Below are positions 1 to 8,621 of a DNA stretch of 64,000 nt, one piece after another (within the stretch, counting starts at the first letter, position 1; each line of letters opens with the position of its first letter). The notes under the pieces are model-generated. The model was not told where the DNA came from. It made no database searches and saw only the letters and a list, made by a program, of their open reading frames with translations. Source of the DNA: Thiohalomonas sp041685045. GTDB taxonomy: Bacteria; Pseudomonadota; Gammaproteobacteria; Thiohalomonadales; Thiohalomonadaceae. The position numbers were made by a program, and so were the translations under genes. The DNA is taken from assembly GCA_041685045.1 (NCBI GenBank), contig JAWLGP010000003.1, positions 1-64,000 on the forward strand, written 5' to 3'.

Positions 1-71
1 GGGTCGAGCCTACCCCCCTGGCTGAGGCCCAGTGATGCCGCCCACCCCCGTGCCCGCAACCTTCGCCATTT

Positions 72-707
72 ATGCGCGGTTTTACTCAGCCGCTAACAAC
101 GGTCGCCTCCCTCAAGCGCTTTCGGGCGGCCGGTGGCCGGCTGCTGTTGATCAGCGGCCGTCAGTTGGACGACCTGTTCCAGGTGTTTCCCAGTGCGGAG
201 TTGTTCGACCGTATCGTCGCGGAGGACGGCGCCCTGTTGTACGACCCGGCCAACCAAGAGCTCCGGCAGCTGGCATCACCGCCATCAGCGGATTTCCTCG
301 CACAGTTGAAGCAGATGGGGGTTGCGCCCCTTTCTTGCGGAAGAGTAATCGTTGCCACCAGCGAGCCCCACGGCGCGACCGTCGAAACTCTGATCCGCGA
401 ACGAAGCCTTCCGCTTCACGTCAGTCACAACAAAGGAGCAGTTATGATTCTCCCGACCGGAATCGACAAAGCGCACGGTCTGGAAGCGGCACTGGCCGGG
501 TTGGCCGTCGGCCCTGAAGCGGTAGTGGGAATCGGTGATGCCGAAAACGATCTTGCCTTCCTTGAGCGCTGCGCCCTCTTTGCGGTGGTGGGTAATGCAC
601 TCGCCACGCTCAAGGCCAAGGCTGATCGCACAAGCAGCGCGACCCATGGCGAGGGAGTTATAGAACTGATCGATTGGCTACTCGCCGCTGATGCCCCCGC
701 CGGATGA
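72..707 (+). pseudogene. HAD-superfamily (Cof/type IIB-like) phosphatase, 5' end lost
   Basis: The reading frame translates to the body of a HAD phosphatase of the Cof or sugar-phosphatase type. It has LLISGR (motif II region), a GIDKAHGL segment supplying the motif III lysine, and GDAENDLAF (motif IV). The nucleophile motif DxDGT, which should lie about 15 residues before PLTTVASLKRF, is absent, and a stop codon at 33-35 closes the frame upstream. The first ATG in frame (72) therefore gives a protein that lacks the catalytic aspartate. HAD enzymes of this group usually dephosphorylate sugar phosphates, such as mannosylglycerate or sucrose phosphates, which would suit a saccharide locus. I read it as a 5'-truncated gene. 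A sequence error near base 35 or a regulatory, non-catalytic protein are alternatives. Confidence 0.55.
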
Positions 708-1139
708 GAACGCGGAAGAAGTGGGCCGGCCCGTAAGGGGTGCAAGGACAGGTGTGCAAGGACAGGTGTGCAAGGACATGGGTGAGGCGGTCCGCCGAAA
801 GCGACGCGGCCTCCCGAGAGTCAATGATCAACTCCGGATTGAATCGCTTGGCGCTACGTGGCGTTGGCACCCTCTTGCAAGCAGTCAACGGAGAGCAGCC
901 ATTATCCGCCATTTCAGCACCTTGCGTGGTCAAATCTGCCTATGCGGCGGCCAGGAACATTGAGGACATCTTTGAGCGCCGGTCTACCATGTTCTAAATT
1001 TTAGAGAAAGTTTCTCCGTTGAGTTTGGAGGCGTAAATCCGATTAAGCCAAGGCAGAACGAAACGGCGGCATGAGTGCCGCGCACTTGATCTGCCAAGCG
1101 CCCGTCATGATTAGTTACTTTATAACCAGGGAGCACAGG
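708..1139. other. Gene-free stretch between HAD remnant and methyltransferase
   Basis: I see no convincing gene here. The stretch holds a short tandem repeat at 740-781 and turns AT-rich from about 990, just before the AT-rich methyltransferase. The small plus-strand frame at 740-997 has no recognisable motif or ribosome binding site and begins inside the tandem repeat. Confidence 0.5.
740..781. repeat. 14-bp tandem repeat, three copies
   Basis: The unit GTGCAAGGACAGGT occurs at 740-753 and 754-767, with a third diverged copy at 768-781. It lies in non-coding DNA between the HAD remnant and the methyltransferase. It could be a protein-binding array or slippage product; nothing here decides which. 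Confidence 0.8.
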
Positions 1140-2036
1140 ATGTACGGTGAAAATAGAATGGATGATTTGAGAAGGCTTTCAAGAGCGTTTGCAACTAATC
1201 AGCTAGCGAGAGCGGCCCCGGCATTTTACTTCAGGGGCAGGACTGGGCGCGGCACCAACGAAGAGAGCGCTAGCGATATTGCAGATTACTTCCACGCCTG
1301 CTTCCTGGACTATTTCCAAGTTCTTGGTATAGCGCAGGATTGCATATCCGCTTTTCTAGAAGGCAAGCAAGTATTGGAGTATGGCCCGGGCGACATTCCT
1401 GCAGTGGCTCTACTGATGTATGCGCATGGCGCAAAGCGGGTGATCTGCGTGGATCGTTTTCCTCTGGTTTCCTTATCTGACACGAATCGTAAAGTATTGC
1501 GCAAGATAACCAACCGACTCAACGGAAAGGCGCGCGAGCGCGCTGAGAGCTGCCTCAGTAGCGCAGGCTTATTAATAGAAGGCAAAGTGGACTATGTTAT
1601 CAAGCCAAACGGTTTGGCAGGCTTCGAAACCGAAATCGATCTCATCGTTTCAAGGGCTGTTCTTGAGCATGTAAATGATTTATCCGCCACATTTGACGAT
1701 ATGTACAAAGTGCTAGCGGAATCGGGCCTTGCTATACACAAGGTAGATCTTAGGAGCCATGCGCTTCATCGTCGCAACCAGTTGGATTTTTTAACTTGGC
1801 CAGAGGCTCTTTGGCGCCTGATGTATTCCCACAAAGGAGCGCCCAACCGGTTGCGGGTAGATTTTTATCGTCGCCTGGTTAACGAACGAGGTTTCAAAAC
1901 TGAGTTAATCGAGGTCACAGATCGCGCAAATATCGAGTGCATCAGAGAGGTTAGGCCCCGGTTGGCAAAGGAATTCAGGAATCTCTCGGATGACGATTTG
2001 GGATGGCTAGGTTTTTGGTTGGTCATTCGGAAATAG
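1140..2036 (+). CDS. Class I SAM-dependent methyltransferase
   Basis: This 298-residue protein has a Rossmann-type methyltransferase core. VLEYGPGD at residues 78-85 is the SAM-binding loop (motif I), ICVDRF about 25 residues later supplies the acidic residue after strand 2, and LIVSRAVLEHV at about 168-178 is the post-motif region of the Methyltransf_11/23 type. I start at the ATG at 1140 because GGGAG lies six bases upstream; the frame is open back to 1071 but has no ribosome binding site there. Base composition is clearly more AT-rich than the surroundings, and the gene runs opposite to most of the locus. HAD remnants lie on both sides, so recent acquisition is likely. The substrate is unknown; a sugar or lipid-linked saccharide is an inference from context. 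Confidence 0.8.
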   Translation: MYGENRMDDLRRLSRAFATNQLARAAPAFYFRGRTGRGTNEESASDIADYFHACFLDYFQVLGIAQDCISAFLEGKQVLEYGPGDIPAVALLMYAHGAKRVICVDRFPLVSLSDTNRKVLRKITNRLNGKARERAESCLSSAGLLIEGKVDYVIKPNGLAGFETEIDLIVSRAVLEHVNDLSATFDDMYKVLAESGLAIHKVDLRSHALHRRNQLDFLTWPEALWRLMYSHKGAPNRLRVDFYRRLVNERGFKTELIEVTDRANIECIREVRPRLAKEFRNLSDDDLGWLGFWLVIRK

Positions 2037-2406
2037 ATGCCGTTCCGAGGAACATTCTAGTCCGCAACGTCGCAAGGGGAAAGCGGCTGGACGGGGGCCT
2101 TGAACACAACAACGTATATTCTGACACCCGCGATGCGATAATGCCCAGCTCACTCGCTGGGATGGTCGAGTGGAGACATCAAGGGCCGTGATGGTACTCC
2201 AGCGAGGGATCGAAAGGCAGAACGATGGCCCGTGCAGCTGCGCGACTTTTGCGTCGATCCGGAAGTGGTGGTCCGGATCTGCGATGCCGAGAATGATTTT
2301 GCCGTTACTGAAGCGCTGCGCGTTCGCAGTAGTGGTGGGTCGAGTCACGGCGCCGGAGTCGCTAGATGATCGAAGGCTCCGGTGACGAATTCCTCTTGCG
2401 AGGTCG
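2037..2406. other. Intergenic stretch containing decayed HAD sequence
   Basis: No intact gene is visible between the plus-strand methyltransferase and the minus-strand methyltransferase. Its central part (about 2170-2350) is a degraded HAD phosphatase fragment, listed separately. The rest shows nothing I can name. Confidence 0.5.
2170..2350 (+). pseudogene. Second HAD phosphatase fragment, frameshifted
   Basis: Read across two frames, this stretch resembles residues about 125-190 of the HAD remnant at 72-707. AVMVLQRGIE matches AVMILPTGID, and further on VVRICDAENDFAV matches VVGIGDAENDLAF, the HAD motif IV. The two parts are in different frames and no start codon or N-terminal domain is present. 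Similarity to the first remnant is moderate, so this is a diverged paralogue or old duplicate rather than a recent copy. Together the two remnants bracket the AT-rich methyltransferase gene. Confidence 0.5.
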
Positions 2407-3279
2407 TTACACCTCCATCAGGTGAGTGGAAGCCTGCTCGCCCGGCGAGCGGCTGCCCTCGGAGGCATGCCCGGGACGGCTGCACACGAAGATGTTTACA
2501 TCGCTCACCCAGCGTAACAGCAGGTCGCCGGAAAGGCGGCCCGCGGCACTGGTCAGGGCGTCGCTGACGCGAATAGCCGCGCGGCCGCCGAGCAGCTCAC
2601 GCCGCCCGATACGAAACGGTCCGATACCGATCCCTCGAAAGCCGTCAATGCGCAGCCCCGCTGCCAAGATCGCCCGACGCACCTCGCGGGGGTCGAGAAA
2701 CTGGCCAATGGCCTTCGCCTCCCCCGGGCGGCCGGTGCCAGTGATCGACCGCGCCAACTGCCTGGCGACCAGTACCGGATTGGTCCACAGCCGCCCGAAG
2801 CGGTTGCGAAAGCTGATCACGGCGATGGCGCCAGGCTTCAGGATGCGGTGGATCTCCCGAAGGGCATTGACCGGCTGCTCCACATAGCTGATCACGCCGA
2901 GGCAGATCGCGCAATCGACCGAAGCGTCCGCAAGCGGCACCGATTCGATGTCGCCTTCCGTCAGCCAGTACGTGGGCGCACCGCTTCCGCGCACTCGCTC
3001 GGCGGCAAAGGTGAGCATGTCGTGGGAGTAATCGAGCCCGAGCGGCCGGTATCCGCGCTCGGTAAGCGCAGCTACTAACGGCCCGGCGCCGCATCCCAAA
3101 TCGACGATGCGGGCATCACGGGGCACACATCGGGCGATCAGGTCGACGGTGACATCGCGGCGTAGACGGAAATGGTGTTCATCAAGGCATTCCGTGTCTT
3201 CCAAATACATTCGGTGCCACTTGGGTGCCGACTGCCCGACCGAAAATCGCGCACGCGCCTTGTGCTTCCAGCTCGACAT
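2407..3279 (-). CDS. Class I SAM-dependent methyltransferase (Methyltransf_11 type)
   Basis: This 290-residue methyltransferase has the glycine-rich SAM loop VDLGCGAG at residues 59-66, an acidic strand-2 end in GLDYSHDM, and the post-I region DCAICLGVISYVEQP with LREIHRILKPGA, typical of Methyltransf_11. GGGAG nine bases before the ATG at 3279 supports the start. It lies downstream of the deacetylase and acyltransferase on the same strand, so methylation of a saccharide, or of a precursor for the exopolysaccharide, is plausible. The substrate cannot be read from the sequence. The C-terminal 70 residues show no domain I recognise. Confidence 0.82.
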   Translation of the reverse strand: MSSWKHKARARFSVGQSAPKWHRMYLEDTECLDEHHFRLRRDVTVDLIARCVPRDARIVDLGCGAGPLVAALTERGYRPLGLDYSHDMLTFAAERVRGSGAPTYWLTEGDIESVPLADASVDCAICLGVISYVEQPVNALREIHRILKPGAIAVISFRNRFGRLWTNPVLVARQLARSITGTGRPGEAKAIGQFLDPREVRRAILAAGLRIDGFRGIGIGPFRIGRRELLGGRAAIRVSDALTSAAGRLSGDLLLRWVSDVNIFVCSRPGHASEGSRSPGEQASTHLMEV

Positions 3280-3333
3280 GATGTTTCAGCTCCCTTGCAC
3301 TGTTCAGACCATTTCACAGCTGTCCTGCCGCTG

Positions 3334-4422
3334 TCACATGTCGGCGCGACACCAGCGCTCGCCCTGGTTTTCTTCACCAAGTAGCTGCAGAGAACCAGCA
3401 GACGGTAAAAACCGTCCACTATTTAACAGGCTAGCGGCATCCGACAACGTAAAACATTGGATCTGCAGTCGTAATACCGCAGCAAATACCGTCTCCAGTG
3501 CCGCCCAGACACGCTCGGTGTTCGCTGCGTCCCTGGAGAAGGGGCTATGACCGAGGGACAGTTCGGAGGAGTGCAACGATAGATTGATGACCGGATCTCC
3601 GCTCCTCCAGGCATGCTCGACAAATGCGTCGAAATACTTCAGTGGATAGCGAGGATCAGGACAGAACTTCCGTCCGCCCCGAAGAAAGGCACTTCGAATC
3701 AGCCCCGAAGCCAGCCGCTTTCCGGGCAACGGCCCCTTCAGGTAGGCGGCGCAGACCCGTGCGGTCAAGGACCCGGGCAGTTCCACGCTTACCGGAATCT
3801 CCAATAGCCCGCTCCCCCGGCCGGCCGCCCACGCCACCCTTGCGGGTCGGTAACTGAAGCCGGTGAAGTCAGGACCTTTCGCCCGCCTGCCGGCATTCTT
3901 CCGCAGGTCGTGCAGCGGTATGACCGAGGAGTCGACGACAAACCGGTTCTCCGCCAACCAGTTCAACGTACGCAGATCAATCCCCCAGCGTCCGGCGCGA
4001 TGGGAGGTTGGTTGCAGACCGTAGAACTGTTCAATTGCCGAACGCAGCGCCTCCGCCTTCTCAAAAAAAAGCGAGTCCGGCAGTTCGTACTGATAGGCGT
4101 GCAACCAGTCGCGATCGATGCCCCTGGGGGACTCATTCTGAAATGGTGGTGTCGACCAGCAGTGCAGGTGATGGCCGATTTCACAGCGCCGCTGATCCGA
4201 CAACGGCTTCAGCACCGATAGCGCTTCGTCCCGTGTGGCGCACTCGTACGCAACCAAGTAAGTCGGAACCACACCATAGCGCTCGCAGAGTGTTTGAAAC
4301 CGTGGGATGCAGCCCAAGTTGTTCAGAGCGAGTCGATCCGGACGCAACCACGCATCATCGGCTTCGGTGTCGACGGTCACCACAAAACGGGTCTGGTTCC
4401 AGTGGCCTTGATGTGTATTCAT
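3334..4422 (-). CDS. Polysaccharide deacetylase family protein
   Basis: This 362-residue protein has the signature of NodB-related (CE4-like) deacetylases. VTVDTEADD at residues 15-23 supplies the catalytic and metal-binding acid, and GHHLHCW at 83-89 has the metal-binding histidines. RAGRWG and NLSLHSSEL further on correspond to later active-site motifs. There is no signal peptide, so it is probably cytoplasmic, acting on a lipid-linked or nucleotide-linked N-acetyl sugar; that location is inferred. The ATG at 4422 has GGAG five bases upstream. It is followed by a methyltransferase and preceded by an acyltransferase and an ATP-grasp ligase, suggesting one modification group. It is not the DUF3473-bearing deacetylase of exosortase loci, which starts differently. 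Confidence 0.8.
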   Translation of the reverse strand: MNTHQGHWNQTRFVVTVDTEADDAWLRPDRLALNNLGCIPRFQTLCERYGVVPTYLVAYECATRDEALSVLKPLSDQRRCEIGHHLHCWSTPPFQNESPRGIDRDWLHAYQYELPDSLFFEKAEALRSAIEQFYGLQPTSHRAGRWGIDLRTLNWLAENRFVVDSSVIPLHDLRKNAGRRAKGPDFTGFSYRPARVAWAAGRGSGLLEIPVSVELPGSLTARVCAAYLKGPLPGKRLASGLIRSAFLRGGRKFCPDPRYPLKYFDAFVEHAWRSGDPVINLSLHSSELSLGHSPFSRDAANTERVWAALETVFAAVLRLQIQCFTLSDAASLLNSGRFLPSAGSLQLLGEENQGERWCRADM

Positions 4423-4450
4423 GCCATCTCCGCTCTTGAAGGGCTACATT

Positions 4451-5581
4451 TCATCTGCGACGCACGGTCTCCGAGGGTGGACGAGCGTAACGGATCAGGC
4501 GCCGCTTCATCTCGCCGAGTGTGTGTTCTAGCCAGTGGGAAAGGCTGGGCTTCTGGAGCCGTACCCAGGTAAGTCGACGGGTTCGCGTGCCAAGGCTCCT
4601 TTTGTACTGCGCATCTCCCGCCAGGAACTCGTAGGAACCGGCGCAGGCCGTCGCGTTGTGTACTACGGCCTCCACATGGCAGAGCAGCCCAGGGCGGTAG
4701 CGGTTGTCCGCTTCAAAGCGAAAACCGCTCTGATAGTTGTAGACCTTTCCCCGATACACCAGGTTGTAAAGAACACCGATGGTTTGCTTCCCCGCCCGCA
4801 CGCGAAGCAGCTGGATCTCGCCGTGACCGAACCGGGCGCCAATCAGATTTCGGTGAAACGCCAGTACCTGAGCGACGAGGAAGTTGCTGCAAATCCCTTT
4901 CCGATCCCATGCGTTACGGTGTAGCTCGACCATTTCATCGAAGTAGTCCCGCGCCTGATCCAGAGTTTGTGCACTCTCCAGCCGGACCGGACCGCTCTCT
5001 TGGTAACCTCGTAGTGTCTGCCGCACGCTCGCGCGGGTGCTCTTGCCCAGGAGCGCGAGGTAGTCGTCCCTGTTTGCGATCGGGCCCAGTTCGACGTAAT
5101 AGGCGGGCGTGTCGCGCTTGATGACTGCCTTGAGCCAAGCCGGTGCAGTGCCCAGTTGCCGGCCCGGAAACCCCGTGCGATCCAGGCCTGGAAGCTCGAA
5201 CTCGTCCCACTTGCCCGGGATCAAGGAGAGCAGATCGGAAAACGAACAGTCCGCTCGCCGACAGAGTACGGCATTGAATTCGATCGCAATTTGGTCAAGC
5301 TCCGGGATACCGGACGCGTTGAGATATACGGCGTGGTTGCGGAAGACATGGTGCCTAACCGGCCGCTGCTGGCCGAGCATGAAGGCCAATACCGGTCTCT
5401 TAGTTCGATCTAAGCCGACCACCAGGTCGGCCGGCGCGCCCATCTCGCGCATCACGTCCAACCAAGTCGAAACCCAGCCCCAGGAGAGATAGTAGGAGTG
5501 CTCGCTGTCGCGGCACATCTCCCGCCAGATCGTCTCCGCTAAGCCCGGTTCGCGTACCGTATCGATCACTAGGCGTTCCAT
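4451..5581 (-). CDS. GNAT-like acyltransferase, BioF2/FemAB type
   Basis: This is a 376-residue protein of the Acetyltransf_6 (BioF2-like) group, related to FemAB aminoacyltransferases. The N-terminal half ends near the segment LGKSTRASVRQTLRGY, a common family feature. The C-terminal half has IGVLYNLVYRGKVYNYQSGF and the closing block YEFLAGDAQYKRSLGT. I place the start at the ATG at 5581 because GGAGAGG lies just upstream; in-frame ATGs at 5593 and 5635 lack this and 5635 overlaps the preceding gene. Family members transfer acyl or aminoacyl groups. With the ATP-grasp ligase upstream and the deacetylase downstream, addition of an amino-acid or acyl group to a free amino sugar is a reasonable inference. 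Confidence 0.78.
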   Translation of the reverse strand: MERLVIDTVREPGLAETIWREMCRDSEHSYYLSWGWVSTWLDVMREMGAPADLVVGLDRTKRPVLAFMLGQQRPVRHHVFRNHAVYLNASGIPELDQIAIEFNAVLCRRADCSFSDLLSLIPGKWDEFELPGLDRTGFPGRQLGTAPAWLKAVIKRDTPAYYVELGPIANRDDYLALLGKSTRASVRQTLRGYQESGPVRLESAQTLDQARDYFDEMVELHRNAWDRKGICSNFLVAQVLAFHRNLIGARFGHGEIQLLRVRAGKQTIGVLYNLVYRGKVYNYQSGFRFEADNRYRPGLLCHVEAVVHNATACAGSYEFLAGDAQYKRSLGTRTRRLTWVRLQKPSLSHWLEHTLGEMKRRLIRYARPPSETVRRR

Positions 5582-5601
5582 TGCCCTCTCCATCCGCGCG
5601 A

Positions 5602-6852
5602 TCAGCCCGGCGAAGGCGAAAGCCGGCGCGACCAACGCAGCAAGCGGAGCGTAAAATCCTGACGGAGCATGCTGAGCACCGGGGCCAGATCGTCAAAGGC
5701 GAGCACGGCATGGGTCCGCGGCCCCTTTAGCGACCAAAGCCAGCGGGGCAGCGTAAGCTGACCCCGCCGATACAGTGTCCGCGCCGCCAGCACGTCCTGC
5801 GACAATCGCACCCATTTGACCCCGCTGCGCCAGCGCAGTACCGGCTCCAGCGGCGATCCGACCGCATCACATAACGCGATATAAGGCACGTCGACGCCGC
5901 ATGCTGGTGCGATACCTATGGTGTTGACGGCGCGTGAGTTGATTTCGATAAGTTTGTACTGGTTGCTCCTTGGGTCCAGTTTCCATTCGACGCCGACAAT
6001 GCCGTGGAAACGCATGCCCCGCAGCAGCTTCAATGACTGGTCGACCACCATCTGGTTTTCGCAGGTCACGGTTAAGGTGCAATAGCCGAAATCGACCGGT
6101 TTTTGTCGGATCTTGCTCCTCACGCAGTAGCCGAGAGGCTTGGAGTCGGCATCCAGATAGCCGATGAACGTGAAAAGACTCTGATCACTCCCCTGGATAA
6201 TCTCCTGCAACATGACCTCGCCGGCGCGGTCACCAAGTCTCCGGTAGTGAGATGCCAGTTCTTCTGGCGTATCGACGCGCAGCCCCTTCTTTCCCTGGGA
6301 CACCCGTTTCATGCTGGCGAGACGCCACTCATGGGCTACCGTCGGCTTGATCACATACGGGAAGTTTCTCAGTGTCCGGGCTAGCGCCTCTGCCTCGGCC
6401 GTGCTAGCCGGATAGTGGGTCTCCGGTATCGGTACGCCGACGGCCTCTGCAGCAGCGTACTGCAGGCGCTTGTCGATAATCTTTTCCATCACCTTGCCGT
6501 TCGGAGCAGGTATCGCGTACTTTGCTGCTAGACGGGCCCAATGCCGGCTCAGGAACAGGGCGCTGTCATCGCTCGCCGGTATCAGCACACGCTTGCCCGG
6601 ATAGCGTTCGCTAAGCTGTTCCAGATATTCGACCAGCCGCTCTTCTGAGAGATAGAAATCCGGACACACCTCGACCGCAGCGCAGTATCGGGACGACAAC
6701 CCGATGTCCATCCGATTTGGGTGAATTCGCACCACGCTCACTCCCCGGCGTCCCAGGGCGCGCGTGAGCGTCAGTGCCTGCACGCTCAGGCTCTTCTGGG
6801 TGCGTCCGGGATCGGACTCGTGGGTCATTACAAATGCAGTTACACCATCCAT
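5602..6852 (-). CDS. ATP-grasp domain carboxylate-amine ligase
   Basis: This 416-residue protein has an ATP-grasp fold. The pre-grasp region runs to about residue 115, PYVIKP at 165-170 is the nucleotide-binding lysine strand, MLQEIIQGSDQS at about 214-225 is the central ATP-binding stretch, and LIEINSRAVN at 301-310 supplies the magnesium-binding Glu and Asn. The family joins a carboxylate to an amine through an acylphosphate. It resembles the carbamoyl-phosphate-synthase-like ATP-grasp proteins found in surface polysaccharide loci. GGAGA seven bases upstream supports the ATG at 6852; a GTG frame start at 6915 has no such signal. It lies 20 bp before the acyltransferase gene, so the two are probably co-translated. 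The substrates are unknown. Confidence 0.8.
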   Translation of the reverse strand: MDGVTAFVMTHESDPGRTQKSLSVQALTLTRALGRRGVSVVRIHPNRMDIGLSSRYCAAVEVCPDFYLSEERLVEYLEQLSERYPGKRVLIPASDDSALFLSRHWARLAAKYAIPAPNGKVMEKIIDKRLQYAAAEAVGVPIPETHYPASTAEAEALARTLRNFPYVIKPTVAHEWRLASMKRVSQGKKGLRVDTPEELASHYRRLGDRAGEVMLQEIIQGSDQSLFTFIGYLDADSKPLGYCVRSKIRQKPVDFGYCTLTVTCENQMVVDQSLKLLRGMRFHGIVGVEWKLDPRSNQYKLIEINSRAVNTIGIAPACGVDVPYIALCDAVGSPLEPVLRWRSGVKWVRLSQDVLAARTLYRRGQLTLPRWLWSLKGPRTHAVLAFDDLAPVLSMLRQDFTLRLLRWSRRLSPSPG

Positions 6853-6942
6853 GCGAGGTTCTCCATTCGCCCGCTGTCCCTGGGACCGGGTCTCTTTGAA
6901 TCGAAAGGGGCTCACATCCCGGACGACGCCCCTGCTGCCTAT

Positions 6943-8223
6943 TCAGATATAAGCCGTCGGAACCAGATGCGGACTGGACCGCGGTTGTGCTGAATGCTTC
7001 AACATCTCCACCGCCACACGCATCATCAGACCCGCGTAGGCCCAGACGAAGAACCAGGGTTTGTAGAGATTGACGAAAGTTACGGCGGCCATCAGCGACA
7101 GGAACCCGATCACGAATACGATGAGTTCACGCCGTGACTCCGGAGGGGCGACAGCTACGGCGCGCTTTGCTGTTTTGAAGATCGCCCACAATAGCAAGAC
7201 GAACAGTGCCAGACCGATGATGCCGAGTTCGAACAAGTATCCCAGGAAGGTATTATGGCTGGCCCGTCCGTCGAACATCATTTTGTAGGTATTCCAGCCG
7301 ACGCCGCCGAGGAACGTCACCGGGTGCTCGGCCTGGGTGCTGAGTGCCGTGGTCCAGTTTTCGGTCCGCCCCGAGCTCGCATACTCGAGGTTCTCGATGT
7401 CCGCCTTGCCGACGAAACGCTCATAGAACAAGTCGCCATACTGCACGCCGACCGCGACCAGCACCAGGACGGTCGCGAGCAGGCTGTGCACGACGGTCTT
7501 GGTCAAGTGCAACTTCGGAAGGTAGCGGTGTAGATACAAGCCCCCGCCCAAAATGCCGGTCAGCAGCCCGACCAGAGCACCCCGCGAGGTGGTCAGGAGC
7601 AGGACGGCGATACTGGCAAACATGCCGACGACCCAAGGGATGCGTCGCCAACGCCGGGCGTCGTAGGCTGTCGCCACGAGACTCGGAAGGAACAGGACCA
7701 TGAATGCGCCGTACTGGTTCGACTCCCCCAGCGGACCACTGACGCGCCCGTCACGGCGCTCGTGGATGATTCCCAAATCTGGCACGTTGAAGACGTCGAA
7801 CAACGTGATCACGTTGCTCATGGCGACGAACAGTATCAGCCCCTTGGCAACCCAGAGTGCATCATCCACGGAGCGGGTCCCGTAGAGGAAGGCAAGGAAA
7901 AACAGATAGTGATCGACCAGCAACGTCTTCAGCGCGATGAATGCACCGGTTTTGTTGTATTCCAGATTCCACGGATTCAGTTGTTCCGTGATGCCCCAGG
8001 AGAGCAGCGCGTAGGCAAGAAGTGCCACAAAGAGCAAATTGATGCCGACCAGTTCACCGTCAAGCGATTGTTTTTCGACGGCGGCGCGCAGCGCCAGCAC
8101 GATTAGCAGCCCATAAAGATATGCGTTTTTGACGCTGAGGCCGAGCGTAATGCTCAAGTCGAAGCCCAGCATGATCTCGAGAAACAGCAAGATCAACAGG
8201 CTAAGCAGCACCACTCGCGCCAT
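6943..8223 (-). CDS. O-antigen ligase/polymerase family membrane protein (Wzy/WaaL type)
   Basis: This integral membrane protein of 426 residues has about ten to twelve hydrophobic segments. The large periplasmic loop before the last helices contains SSGRTENWTTAL and GVGWNTYKMMFDGRASHNTFL, the pattern of the Wzy_C domain (typically R-x3-W followed later by H-N). GPLGESNQYGAF and TTSRGALVGLLTGI are further family marks. Such enzymes either polymerise lipid-linked repeat units or ligate O-antigen; with a flippase and a chain-length regulator nearby, the polymerase role is favoured. GAGGGA upstream supports the ATG at 8223. No second polymerase candidate is seen in the window. Confidence 0.85.
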   Translation of the reverse strand: MARVVLLSLLILLFLEIMLGFDLSITLGLSVKNAYLYGLLIVLALRAAVEKQSLDGELVGINLLFVALLAYALLSWGITEQLNPWNLEYNKTGAFIALKTLLVDHYLFFLAFLYGTRSVDDALWVAKGLILFVAMSNVITLFDVFNVPDLGIIHERRDGRVSGPLGESNQYGAFMVLFLPSLVATAYDARRWRRIPWVVGMFASIAVLLLTTSRGALVGLLTGILGGGLYLHRYLPKLHLTKTVVHSLLATVLVLVAVGVQYGDLFYERFVGKADIENLEYASSGRTENWTTALSTQAEHPVTFLGGVGWNTYKMMFDGRASHNTFLGYLFELGIIGLALFVLLLWAIFKTAKRAVAVAPPESRRELIVFVIGFLSLMAAVTFVNLYKPWFFVWAYAGLMMRVAVEMLKHSAQPRSSPHLVPTAYI

Positions 8224-8621
8224 CGTTCCCTCGTACTCCGTTATTATCGCGTATGTGGCGGCCGGCATTCTTTTAGCAAATCGCAGAGAAATGGCAAGAA
8301 ACTGGTGGCCGTGACGTATGCGTCCCCACCTGATCCAGCGTCGCCCCCAATAAAAGGCACCCTGGCTTCACGGTTGCCATTTCGCTGTCCGGTTCTTCGA
8401 ATAACCTATGTCACGTTTGGTGCCTTGTCCAGTAGTCGGCGAATCGTCGTTCAACGGGTGCTCGTGAGTCACTTCACAGTTCGTGACCTCCGACGGCCCC
8501 CCTTAAACAGCGCTCGCTTCGAACTGTGAGTCTTGTTCCGGTCCGCCCGCTCCCCCCCGGATAGTCTGTGCGCCGAATACCGGAGCTCCGGTCGAGTCCC
8601 GCACACCCGAGAGGTTTCCAA
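8224..8621. other. Divergent intergenic region between polymerase and repeat-protein genes
   Basis: This 398-bp stretch separates two divergent genes and presumably holds promoters for both. I see no gene. An inverted repeat at 8474-8529 is its only clear structure; I could not identify a confident -35/-10 pair. Confidence 0.5.
8474..8529. repeat. Inverted repeat upstream of secreted repeat protein
   Basis: TCACAGTTCG at 8474-8483 is matched by its exact reverse complement CGAACTGTGA at 8520-8529, with 36 bp between the arms. It lies about 95-150 bp before the start of the secreted repeat protein. It may be an operator for a dimeric regulator; that is inference only. Confidence 0.5.

Noticed and set aside
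740..997. Small plus-strand open frame
   Set aside because: It begins inside a tandem repeat, lacks a ribosome binding site and shows no recognisable motif.
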